A stretch of 64,000 nucleotides of DNA from Lycorma delicatula. Lineage: Eukaryota; Arthropoda; Insecta; Hemiptera; Fulgoridae. Below the pieces are notes generated by a model. The model was not told the DNA's origin. It saw only the letters and a program-made list of their open reading frames with translations, and made no database searches. The stretch covers positions 13,851,730 through 13,915,729 of the forward strand of contig NC_134456.1 of the NCBI RefSeq assembly GCF_047948215.1, in the 5' to 3' direction. Positions 37,991-48,215 of this stretch are shown here, in pieces. Every line of letters begins with the position of its first letter. The first letter of the stretch is position 1. The translations under genes and the position numbers were made by a program.

Positions 37991-39640
37991 TAAATTATTT
38001 ATTAACACTTCGACTTTTATTTTAGGTTAAATTAGAAGAAGTCTTCTACAAATCTCTTAAGAATTTAAGGTTGATGTAAACAAACCTATTGGATAATAAT
38101 AAAATGTTGGAACTGTTGAATCGCATACTGAAGTTTTTCTTTCTTCATCCGGTATTTTGAGTATTCTTACTCTGATTATATTCAATATTTTGAATATCCT
38201 TATTATAATTACATTACCTTATTTTTTAACATGTGATTTATCATTTAACACTTTCTAGTAGATTGTCAGAATAAATTGCTCAAGACATTTTTATCAATAT
38301 TAAATTCATTAACTCCATTAAATAGCAGAGTAAATGCATTTTTATATAGTGCAGCATATTAAATCAATGAGTATTTCTGGGATGGTTAGAACTGCGGTAA
38401 TAAAAAGTAGCATGAATACTTTACATATGTTTACATCTACTTTAACCTCTTGTAGTCTCTATTATGATTTAATAACCTTTTCTGATATTCAAGGTGGTTG
38501 CTTTATAGATAGAGTAGAGGATATTTGATAGTAAAACAATATTATCTGATGATTTACATTCATTAAAATGTAAAACCTAACACAAATTGTTAAAATATGC
38601 CTATATAACAAATAAAATCACAAGTACTTCTTATCCATAATTTATTATTACACTAACTATTGTAAATAATAATTATTTCTTATTTAATTTTCTATGTAAT
38701 ATGTTGTAATTCCTTAAATACATTGTTAGTGTTTTTTTAGAAGCTAATTGTGCATTACATTAATGACTATTATTATCTTATGCGATATTATTTAGCTAGT
38801 TAATTGTAAATATTTTATTGAACAACTTAAATTCCACTTTATATACGTATTTTGTTTTGTGATATTTTAATCTACGGTAACTTTTGTTTCTGTTATGTAA
38901 AATATTGTATTTATTGAGAGAAAAATGAGCAGTAATTAACTAATGATGTAACTTTTAAAATTTTTTTTTTTTTAACTGACCATTTTTTTGTTATGTTGTT
39001 GTAAATATAAGTTTTTTGTTTGAATTTTTTTCAATGACTAATCAGCAACATTTTCAACTTCAGTTTGACTTCTAGCCTGGGAAAATTAGTACAGAAAATT
39101 TATGAGTTTTATTTAATTTACCTACTGGATTCTATTACAAAATAAATAGCTAAAATTCAGATATAGCATTGATTAGTTACTTGGTAAAATAATTTCAGAA
39201 ATTGTTAATTGTTTTTCCAAGGCGTACTTCCTTAAGTAGCATTCTGCAGCATTAAGTAGTAGTGGTTCCTGGCATTTGATTGATGATTTGTAAAATGCCA
39301 ATAAAGTAATGTGATGTGGTGTGCTGTGCATTGTGACTTGGAACAGTGAATATAGTACTGGACCAGAAGCTGATTGAACAGCTCACTCAATGCTTTTCCT
39401 TTCATGTTTGTGTGTTATGTTACCTGAGCTGATAAAATTGTATGTAATGCGAAGCAGAGAGTAGTACAGTACAATATACTGTTCCACTTTGCATCTGCTC
39501 TTTTGTCAGACAATATCAATAGTAGTGTTAAAATAAAAGTACTATTCTTTTTCTGCCATCTCTAATTAAAAATCATTTTTTGGTCGAAGAACAATCTCTT
39601 ATATTTTAGGAAATATGAACTCTGCAGTTATACATATATA
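37991..39640 (+). other. Probable bestrophin 3' UTR and 3' flank
   Basis: AT-rich non-coding DNA after the stop codon. Possible poly(A) signals AATAAA occur at 38098-38103, 38270-38275 and 38611-38616; the true end cannot be set without transcripts. Open stretches here are short and show no family resemblance. Confidence 0.5.
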
Positions 39641-40045
39641 TACTAGGGATATTTCTAAAGTAAAGACAGCTGGGAAATTTCTTTCCTTATAAAATGAATA
39701 GGAAAATCGATGTTGCTGTAGACTGTGAAATACGTAGAGTCATACGTTTTTTAAACCATCAAAATGTTAAGCCGACTGAAATTCATAGCCAGTTGATTGC
39801 TGTGTATGGTGATAGTGTAATCAATGAAAGAAATATTCGAAAATGATGTAAAAGGTTTAGAAATAACAGAATTAATGTGCACGATGAAAAACGTTCGAGG
39901 AGGTCCTCGATATCACAGAGGACTTGTTGAAACCAAAATAATGTTAAAAAGTTACTTCATAGTCATATGGGTCACTGATTGTATCAACCCAATAAGGGGA
40001 GTACCCCATTTGGCATTTCTTTTTCTGACTCCATCGTAAACTAAT
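39640..40045 (+). pseudogene. Mariner transposase fragment (5' end)
   Basis: From 39697: MNRKIDVAVDCEIRRVIRFL then NHQNVKPTEIHSQLIAVYGD and SVINERNIRK, stop, then RFRNNRINVHDEKRSRRSS. This is the N-terminal paired HTH region of mariner transposases (family RxVIRFLxxxxxxxxEIHxxLxxVYG). The left edge gatatttctaaagtaaagac resembles a mariner end. The catalytic domain is missing. Confidence 0.75.
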
Positions 40046-42733
40046 CCAACATTGTGAAATAAGTGGTAAAGCCTCAGTTTTAGACTGAATATTTCCCTTT
40101 CAACATAGACTTACCTAAATGTCAAGAAAATTGATATTTTCTCTTACCAAACCTAGGAACATTACCATGAACATTTTTACATAATCACTCCAACATGCCC
40201 TGAGTGTGTACCTGTACCCACGTCAACAAAATTATAACTGATCAACAATAAGATGAATACATCCCTGAAATGTTAAGCAGTTACATGTTTGTTTAAACAA
40301 TCACCAACTATGGTACTACTGGAATGAACATCAGTGTTAACTTTTAGCTCTTTATGGCTATAAGTTGAAATAGTAATTTTAAAAAAAACAGTTTTTGAAT
40401 CTCATTCAAAACCCGCAAACATCCAGTTACCTTGAATTATATAGCTCTTATATTTATGTTTGCATATTCTACCTTTATCAATTTCCACAATTTTCTTTAC
40501 CACCAGTTACCTATGATTCTTCATTCATTGTAACAGAACACATCTCTCTCAAGTAGTTATTCTAGTTTTTAATAGCATGTCAAGAAAAGTCCAACAATTC
40601 ATGTTGCAGTAGTCTTAGTAAAGCCCAATATGCTATAAAACAGACTGTTTTTTTTTTTTTTTTTTTACAATAAATTGTGATTTTCAAGCGAGTGTCTTTG
40701 TATTGAGATTTATATTTTTAATAATGCTTTTTATTGTTTTTGTCAATACTTACAGTATAATTCCAAGAAGAAAAGCTATGTGTATCCTCATCTAAGGTTA
40801 CATAATTATCACAGGATGGGTACTTTTTTATCCAGTAACACACTATGGTATAAACTGTTATCACTCAACACACTAAACAAAAGTAACAGGTTTTCACAAC
40901 CATTGCACAAAAAAAAGGATTAATATTTGAACTCACCACAATCCATAAAACTGATTATGAACCGTGCACAACTTAGATAATGTGCTGCAGACGTTTACCT
41001 ACTTATCGCTTGCCTCATGATTTGCCTATTAGTTGCTAGTGGACCAAATTTACTTTCTGACATTTCATTGTTGTGTTATAGGAAAAAAAATAAAGTTAAC
41101 AGTACCTCAGTTACTATTTTAAAAGGACAGTCTTAATTGATGTAGAAACCAAATCCTGCACAGCAGATGTCAGGTTTCTTCTAATTCTAAATTTAAAACT
41201 TCTACCCTTCCTGAATCTTTCTATATAGACTACACAATATTGATCACTTTTTACATAAATTAAATATAGATTATTGATTCAAATAAAAATTCTATGTTGG
41301 ACATCAAATTACTGCTCATTTCTCATTACTGATAATTAAAAAAAATATATATCAAGTACTGTTACTTGATATTTGATAATGTCAATAAATGTAATATAAT
41401 ATTTGAATGCAATAATTTTACATTATTACCTTTTAAATTAAAAAAAAAAAATACAGTATTTATTTGAAAGAAAAATGTAATAAGTGATACTCAATAAAAA
41501 GATCAAAAAATGTGCTTTAAATACGCTAAGATTTATTTTATTTGTAATAATGTTGTAATATGTATATTACACTAAGGATTATTTTAAATGTAATAAAATA
41601 ACAAAAAAAGTATGGTTAGTCAATTATTTAAATGTAATAATAATTATGAAATTATTTTCTTAAAGTAATATTTTTATAGTACAAATGTTTAAACTTTACT
41701 ACTATTAAAGTCTAATTTTATTTTTGTGAATAGCTATATTATATGTAATTCTATTTATGTCCATGTTAAAATAATTACTAATTTATTAGGTAAAATTTAT
41801 TAAATGGTAACAATATACTGTGAATTATCATTGATAATATACAACAACATTTTGTAACTTAATCATTTATGTTGCTATTAAAGTAATGTTACTTTTGGTA
41901 TTAATAGAGCTGTGATGATTAAATCTTTGATAAGGAAATAAATGGAGTGTATGTTGGGTATGTTTGAAAATAAGTTGCACATAATTGCCAACTTTTTTAG
42001 TTTTAACATTTTCAGAATTTGATTCCTGGAAAATGTTTTTCATGCTATTTTTATTGAAAAAAGGACTTTTTTATGATTAAAAAAATTTTATATGTAATTC
42101 TATTTATGTCCATATTATTAAAATAATACTAATGTATTAGATAAAATTGATTAAATGGTAACAATGTAATATAAATTATCTTTGATAGTATACAATATTT
42201 TTTAACTTATTCATTTATATTACTATTGAAGTAATGTTACTTTTGTTATTACTAAACCTGTGATTGATTAAATCTTGATTTAATGAAGCTTTGTCCATGA
42301 TGGATGGTCGCAGTGAAAATTACACAAAAGTGTTGAAAGCAGCTCAAAAGCATTATGATGGAAGTTTAAAAAATAATAATTTACAGTAAATTTGGTTCAT
42401 TTTCTTATACTCTTAATATTGTAAATATTTTATAAAATTGTAATGGTTTATTTCTTTAAGTGGAAAGTGAAAGATAGTGACAGAAATCTTTAAAAGTTGG
42501 CAAAGCATGATGATACATTTGTAAAATTAACGTGTGTGCAAGGCTATTATAAATTGTTTACTGTGTTTGTGTATCTGTTACTGCAATGTCTTTGTAATAA
42601 TTCTTTCTTAATAAATATGGTGGTGATATTTTGTTAAGTAAATAAAATATTAATATTCTAAGCATTTATAAAAATGAAATAATTACTTTTTAAGTCTTTT
42701 GTTGGTTGAAAATTATTTTATTCTATAAATATA
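40046..42733. other. Intergenic AT-rich DNA with a ~195-bp direct repeat
   Basis: A poly(T) run of about 20 lies at 40647-40666. The segment 41740-41935 recurs at 42089-42285 (shared tatgtaattctatttatgtc and attaaatggtaacaat). No gene signal is seen. Confidence 0.6.
41740..42285 (+). repeat. Local direct duplication (~195-bp unit)
   Basis: Copies at 41740-41935 and 42089-42285 are alike over their whole length, with small differences, and are separated by about 150 bp. Each starts tatgtaattctatttatgtc and ends near gattaaatctt. Confidence 0.75.
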
Positions 42734-43320
42734 TCGGAGAGGCGAGGAGATCTGTCAGGGATTCAACGTTTTGTGCTTCACTCATTCCCACCATTACAAG
42801 TGGAGAATATATAAGATTACAATAAAGTTCAATTAATAAAAATGAGTAGATAACTCGTACAATGAAATAATTACAAATGATAATTATCACTTATCAATAA
42901 CTCAGTAGCACACGAATTACAATATAAGATTAATTCAATTTAGAATTCAAATAATATTAAAACAACTTGCGATAGACCGAGGCTCAGGGAAATAACGAAT
43001 TCGCGACCACCAGGACGTCTGTTCGATCTGGGTTCCAAAGCAAGACTACCCTTTCTCCATATTCTCAAATAATATACCTACTGCATATTTCCTTTTCCTT
43101 ATTAATTTTATGATACCCCTATCGTCCTGGGATCCCGACTACGTTGACAACCATGTGCCTACCTGGGCCTAAGCCTACCGCAATAAAACAATTTAAACCT
43201 TATTTTACAAAACATTACAAGTAATGGTACATTTCTTAAAACTACTAAAAATACAGATATTCTAAAGAATATTCTCATCGTTTTGTCGGAAGATACTCCA
43301 CTGTACTTTATTCTCCGACA
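42734..43320 (-). repeat. 3' LTR (587 bp)
   Basis: Same sequence as 45149-45735. The inner flank on the minus strand is GAGGGCGTG...ATGGCCG just before TGTCGGAG; no clear long polypurine tract is seen. Confidence 0.9.
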
Positions 43321-43540
43321 CGGCCATTCTGACAATCACACGCCCTCGGGTGTATCTAAAACATTGAGTTACAGTGGTATTTTAATTTTTGTTTTCAACT
43401 GACCTCGGTCATTATAAAGCATTTTACAATAGTTAAAGTACAAAAGATAGATTCAGAAGTCCTCTCGAGTAACAGAAATCCATTAATTATTCATTATCCT
43501 AAATAGTCATCGTACAGTACTCAAGAGATCGAAAAGCCAT

Positions 43541-44002
43541 CAATCATTATTCCTTATCAGTTAACTGTCAAATAAGATTTTATTTCCTCCACCAATAGAC
43601 CTCTGCACTATCTCTAGGCTACCCTGTATGCCACATACAGTATCATACATATTCTGTAGTTGCCACAACTACCTGCCCGACACATCATCAGGTGCCCATC
43701 GCGCCCTGATCAAACTAACATTAGCCACTAATTTAGTTTGCAGTTACGACTACACACTGATGCATGTGCGAAAAATAAAAATTCCAGGTCCACGACCTGC
43801 TGCCAGCCATTAGTGCATTGCGTCATTGGTGGTCTCTTTTTCAATCATTATTCCTTATCATTTAACTGTCGAATAAGATTTAATTTCCTCCACCAATAGA
43901 CCTCTGCACTATCTCTAGGCTACCCTGTATGCCACATACAGTATCATACATATTCTGTAGTTGCCACAACTACCTGCCCGACACATCATCAGGTGCCCAT
44001 CG
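43541..44002 (-). repeat. 161-bp direct duplication inside the LTR element
   Basis: Copies at 43541-43701 and 43842-44002 differ at only a few positions. Both end gcccatcg, after which one runs into unique sequence and the other into RNase H. The period is 301 bp. No known domain is readable in it. Confidence 0.85.
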
Positions 44003-44433
44003 GTATGCAGTTCTATAGGGTAATCCGGGTCAAAGGTAATTAAGACGGGTTCGTTGGTCAAAGTATGAATTACTTTTTGTCGGGCGTTTTCATGTGTCTC
44101 AGTCCACTCAATATATTTTTTACCTGAGGTAAGAGCATATAATGGTTTCATGATTTGTGAAAACTTAGGGACAAACCGTCGGAAATAAGATGCAAGGCCA
44201 ATAAACTGTCTAAGCTGAGTAACGGTCCTTCGAGCGGGTAACATTGTCAAAGAGTTTATTTTACGAGGGTTTGGACGAACTTGTCCTTCTTGAATCTCAT
44301 ACCCAAGGTATGAAACAGATGTTTTGAGAAAAGAACATTTTGAAAAATTAAATGAGAATCCCGCATCTATAAGAATTTTTAATACCACTCGAAGTCTTTC
44401 AAACGCTTCTTCTACCGTATCTGCAATTATCAA
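44003..44433 (-). pseudogene. C-terminal reverse transcriptase / RNase H start
   Basis: It starts at IIADTVEEAFERLRVVL, just after where the catalytic YVDD should be, which is deleted. It continues with FNFSKCSFLKTSVSYLGYEI, RQFIGLASYFRRFVPKFSQI and the connection region (KYIEWTETHENARQKV, PVLITFDPDYPIELHTDG), the first strand of gypsy RNase H with its Asp. At 44003 it is cut and fused to the duplicated 161-bp segment. Confidence 0.85.
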
Positions 44434-44822
44434 AATTTATAATTTCGAATTTACTACATTCATTTACTACTTTAGATTTACAGATTTTTAAATTATTTTG
44501 AGAAATATTTACTTCAAAACCCAAGCTCAAAATTTCTCGACCAATTAAAATATTATAACTCAAATATTCATCTGGGACAACGTGAAAAAGAATCTCTAAT
44601 GTAAACAAATCCATAATTACAATAGATAAAATTTGCATGCTACAATTTACTACACATTTCCGATGCCTTTCAAAATTATTAATTCATTAATTCTACGTCC
44701 AGAAAACTTAATCACTATCGATTCCTTTATTAATGAGCATTCCGCTCCTGAATCAAAACAATATGGAAACGACTCACCAAGATGGTTTAGAATACCAGTA
44801 GGAGATGCAACTGTGCAAAGAT
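44399..44822 (-). pseudogene. Retropepsin (aspartic protease) remnant
   Basis: In a frame different from gag, PYCFDSGAECSLIKESI carries the catalytic D-S-G triplet (44746-44754). After a stop and frame change, FHVVPDEYLSYNILIGREIL has the ILIGR(D/E) motif that closes retropepsins. Frame breaks near 44650 kill it. The 3' end joins RT sequence directly at about 44430. Confidence 0.75.
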
Positions 44823-45305
44823 TCACACGGCGTTCGACGCTACCATTCTCCTTGTTGTTCCCTGGACTGCTAGGCTGCTACCTGGAGCCGTACAGTTTGG
44901 CGCAATATGACCAGCTACCCCACATTTGAAACACGTCACATTGCGCGATGAAGAGGATTTTCTAATACACAGTTCTGCTGCAGAGCACCAAGCAACAGAA
45001 TCCGATCCCGCACTCTCTGGATTAAATCGTGGTAACGCAACACTTTTCTTTGTCGATAATGGCTTTTGCATACAACACTTCATAAACTCAAACAATGTAT
45101 TCCACTGATCAGGTGATGGACCAGATGGAGACGATCCCACTTCTGATATCGGAGAGGCGAGGAGATCTGTCAGGGATTCAACGTTTTGTGCTTCACTCAT
45201 TCCCACCATTACAAGTGGAGAATATATAAGATTACAATAAAGTTCAATTAATAAAAATGAGTAGATAACTCGTACAATGAAATAATTACAAATGATAATT
45301 ATCAC
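44823..45305 (-). pseudogene. gag remnant of the LTR element
   Basis: Readable Gag begins near the primer-binding site (SGPSPDQWNTLFEF), continues with LPRFNPESAGSDSVAWCSAA and then jumps to a CCHC zinc knuckle CFKCGVAGHIAPNC at 44892-44933. The capsid core between them is deleted in frame, leaving about 110 residues of element-internal sequence. Unusually, the frame is open upstream across the LTR boundary to 45305, including two Met codons in the LTR. Not a functional Gag. Confidence 0.75.
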
Positions 45306-45735
45306 TTATCAATAACTCAGTAGCACACGAATTACAATATAAGATTAATTCAATTTAGAATTCAAATAATATTAAAACAACTTGCGATAGACCGAGGCTC
45401 AGGGAAATAACGAATTCGCGACCACCAGGACGTCTGTTCGATCTGGGTTCCAAAGCAAGACTACCCTTTCTCCATATTCTCAAATAATATACCTACTGCA
45501 TATTTCCTTTTCCTTATTAATTTTATGATACCCCTATCGTCCTGGGATCCCGACTACGTTGACAACCATGTGCCTACCTGGGCCTAAGCCTACCGCAATA
45601 AAACAATTTAAACCTTATTTTACAAAACATTACAAGTAATGGTACATTTCTTAAAACTACTAAAAATACAGATATTCTAAAGAATATTCTCATCGTTTTG
45701 TCGGAAGATACTCCACTGTACTTTATTCTCCGACA
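45149..45735 (-). repeat. 5' LTR (587 bp)
   Basis: Begins TGTCGGAGAATAAAG on the minus strand, with an AATAAA 9 bases in, and ends CTCCGA at 45149. Directly inside lies TATCAGAAGTGGGATCG, in the position and style of a tRNA primer-binding site; the primer tRNA was not identified. Confidence 0.9.
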
Positions 45736-46138
45736 AATATATATATATTTATATTTATTGATGGAAACTTTCCAATTAAAGCATCTCTATTTTGATTTGT
45801 ACAAAAATGGCAAACTTTGAATACCTCAGATTATAATGAAAGTGTTTCTAATTAACGAATCATTTATAAGGGTTATCAAGTGAAACCTATTTTTAGGTGA
45901 GTTTTTGAGAAGAATATAATGTAGTTTCAAAATTGTGCATAAAATTACTGTTATAATATCTGAATTAGATTAGTATTAGTAAAACAAACTTGTAAAAGTT
46001 ATGTATGCCAATAACTGTATGTAAATAAGAAAACTAATTATTTAAATAAAACATCTTGGTATTTTTATTTTTTTGTTTTAGCAACAAAAGTAACTACCCG
46101 ATTATAATTATTAATGAAAAATTAATTTCATAACATAT

Positions 46139-46225
46139 GAAAAATGCCAAACCTGAGCAGGATTCGGTCCTAGAGCCTTCCAGGTAAAAAGCAGTCATGC
46201 TACTCCTGATGTAGAGTTGGATTAT
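46139..46225 (-). repeat. tRNA-derived SINE-like copy, family A
   Basis: The minus strand has A-box-like GGAGTAGCATGAC and B-box-like AGGACCGAATCC (plus 46160-46171), then ggtttggcatttttcatatg. Confidence 0.55.
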
Positions 46226-47003
46226 TAAAATAGTAAAGGTTTTATTATTACTTAACATCTTAACCAAGGAGTAGAAAGCTTTGTTTTATCTGTTAGACAT
46301 CTCAGCTGTTAGTTGGCCTTTTTTGTTCAGACTAAAGATGACAGAATCCCCTTACTGTATGATAAGTCATATTGTCATACTCTTCCCTCTCCCGGTGCTG
46401 CAATAAAAAAAAAACATGTGCTCTTACAATAAGGGCAGGGTTTGACACAATTCCCATAGAAACTAACTGAAAAAGAAGAAATAAATTTTAAGAAAAGAAG
46501 CAGAGTAGAGAAACCCACAGAGGAATTGTCTCTAGAGTATGACCAGTACTTATCTAATACTTGAAGAATCATCTGTTAATTTTTTAAAGATTTACTTGAC
46601 TTGCTGTTTTAGTTAAATGAATAGTCAAATTTATCACATTTAATGAAAATAGCAGATGGAGTGATCAATATGATTTTAAAACCATATCAATGATCATATT
46701 TTGTAACTTACTGTTACCATATAAAATCTCCGCATTGGCAAGGTTGTTCTATTTAAAATTTTAATTGTTTTATGCTACAACAGTAACACAATTTTTTTCA
46801 CAGTGAAAGCTAAAATATATAGTGTTCTTCATGGAGCCCCAGTTGAAGAAATATAATTAAGATTAATTATTGTGAAAATTTATTGCAGATTGTAATATAG
46901 TTGAACTTAAACAAAATGCAGTTGATACAAGTTAATAGACTTGATTGTTACAATCATCACATGTATCAACAAATTCTTTAACAAAGGTTAAATAAATAAT
47001 TGT

Positions 47004-47246
47004 CTCTTTCTTACAATAAATCTTATTGAATTGTTGTTAATCTAACCAAAAGTGTCAAAACTGCTTTACCAAATCTGTTGCATTTAAACAAAAGAACAAT
47101 CTATGTTATCAAATATTAAGTAAATCTCTTTGTTACAATAAATATTATTGAATTGTTAATCTTAATCAAAAATGTAAAAACTGCTTTGCCAAATCTGATG
47201 TATTTAAACATAAGAACAATTCATATTTTCAAATATTAAGTAAATC
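47004..47246 (+). repeat. Tandem duplication (~120-bp unit, two copies)
   Basis: Two adjacent copies share ttacaataaat, attattgaattgtt, aaaactgcttt, ccaaatctg and tcaaatattaagtaaatct in the same order, with scattered differences. AT-rich, non-coding. Confidence 0.75.
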
Positions 47247-48104
47247 TTTGTCAATTATTCTATCACAAACTACAATCAGGAAATGTTTAAGCCAATTCTG
47301 TTGAGATTGTAAAATATCTCCGTTAAATCAAATTGTTATTACAAAAACCTTTCTAGTTTTTACACCAATTCACATTCCTTCTGTTTTATACAGTGGTAAA
47401 GTTTCCTTATCTTTTTTCTCATTATTATACCATTCTGAAATCGGTAAAATGATTTGCCCTACAACTATAGGGTCTGACATTTCACAATATAATGACTGTA
47501 ATATATCACAATCTTGAGACCAAGTGAAAAATGTTCATTTTAACATCGATATAATACCTACTTTTGCTTTTTTCCAGTCTATATGTATTACAAGTTACCG
47601 ATACTGAACAAATTCTAATGACTGTTCATTGGCAGACCCAGAAGAAAGCCAAAGGAGATACATGTTTCTTATTTTTCATATTCTGGAAACATTTACTTTT
47701 ATCTAAAAATGTAATGTAATAAATTTATTTTTATGAGATTATTTGTGGATTTAGGGAAGTAATGTATTTGTTTTATTAAGAATAATGCAATATATTTGTT
47801 ATATTAAATAAATGTAAAATGTATATTTATATATATTGGACTAATTTTTCAGTAACAATAAAATTGTAAACAATGACTTCTTTAAGAGAATACACTGTAA
47901 ATTGAAATTAATCCATTTATAATATCATAGTTTTATTCATGGGCAGCACAAGACATCACTTAAAGCCAATACGTAAGCTCTTGATCTTATTGACTTACTG
48001 AAAATCCTCAAAAGAAATATACCTATACAATCTCTAAATAAACTGAACATCTGTTCCTGGATACTAAGTTACCAGTAAAATGCAGTAAATCATTTTATGT
48101 GAAC

Positions 48105-48215
48105 TGCATGACAGAGTGGTAGCATCTTTGTCTTTCATTTGATAGGTTCTTGGTTTAAATCCTGTTCAAACTTGGCATCATATCTCACTGTCATGTTCAC
48201 CTCATAAATCAGCTT
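48105..48215 (+). repeat. tRNA-derived SINE-like copy, family A
   Basis: A-box-like AGTGGTAGCATC at about 48115-48126, B-box-like GGTTTAAATCC at 48152-48162, then aacttggcatcatatctcac, the family tail start. Confidence 0.6.

Larger units (their letters stand above)
42734..45735 (-). mobile_element. Young, internally deleted Ty3/gypsy LTR retrotransposon
   Basis: Two 587-bp direct repeats (42734-43320 and 45149-45735) look identical by eye and bound 1.8 kb of internal sequence. They are flanked outside by AATATA on each side, a likely target-site duplication, though in AT-rich DNA. On the minus strand the repeat begins TGTCGGAG and ends CTCTCCGA. Internally, 5' to 3': gag remnant with zinc knuckle, protease, C-terminal RT, start of RNase H, then a non-coding end. 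The RT palm (YxDD), most of RNase H and the integrase are missing, so it cannot move alone. Identical LTRs mean recent insertion, presumably by enzymes of a related full-length element. Confidence 0.93.
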
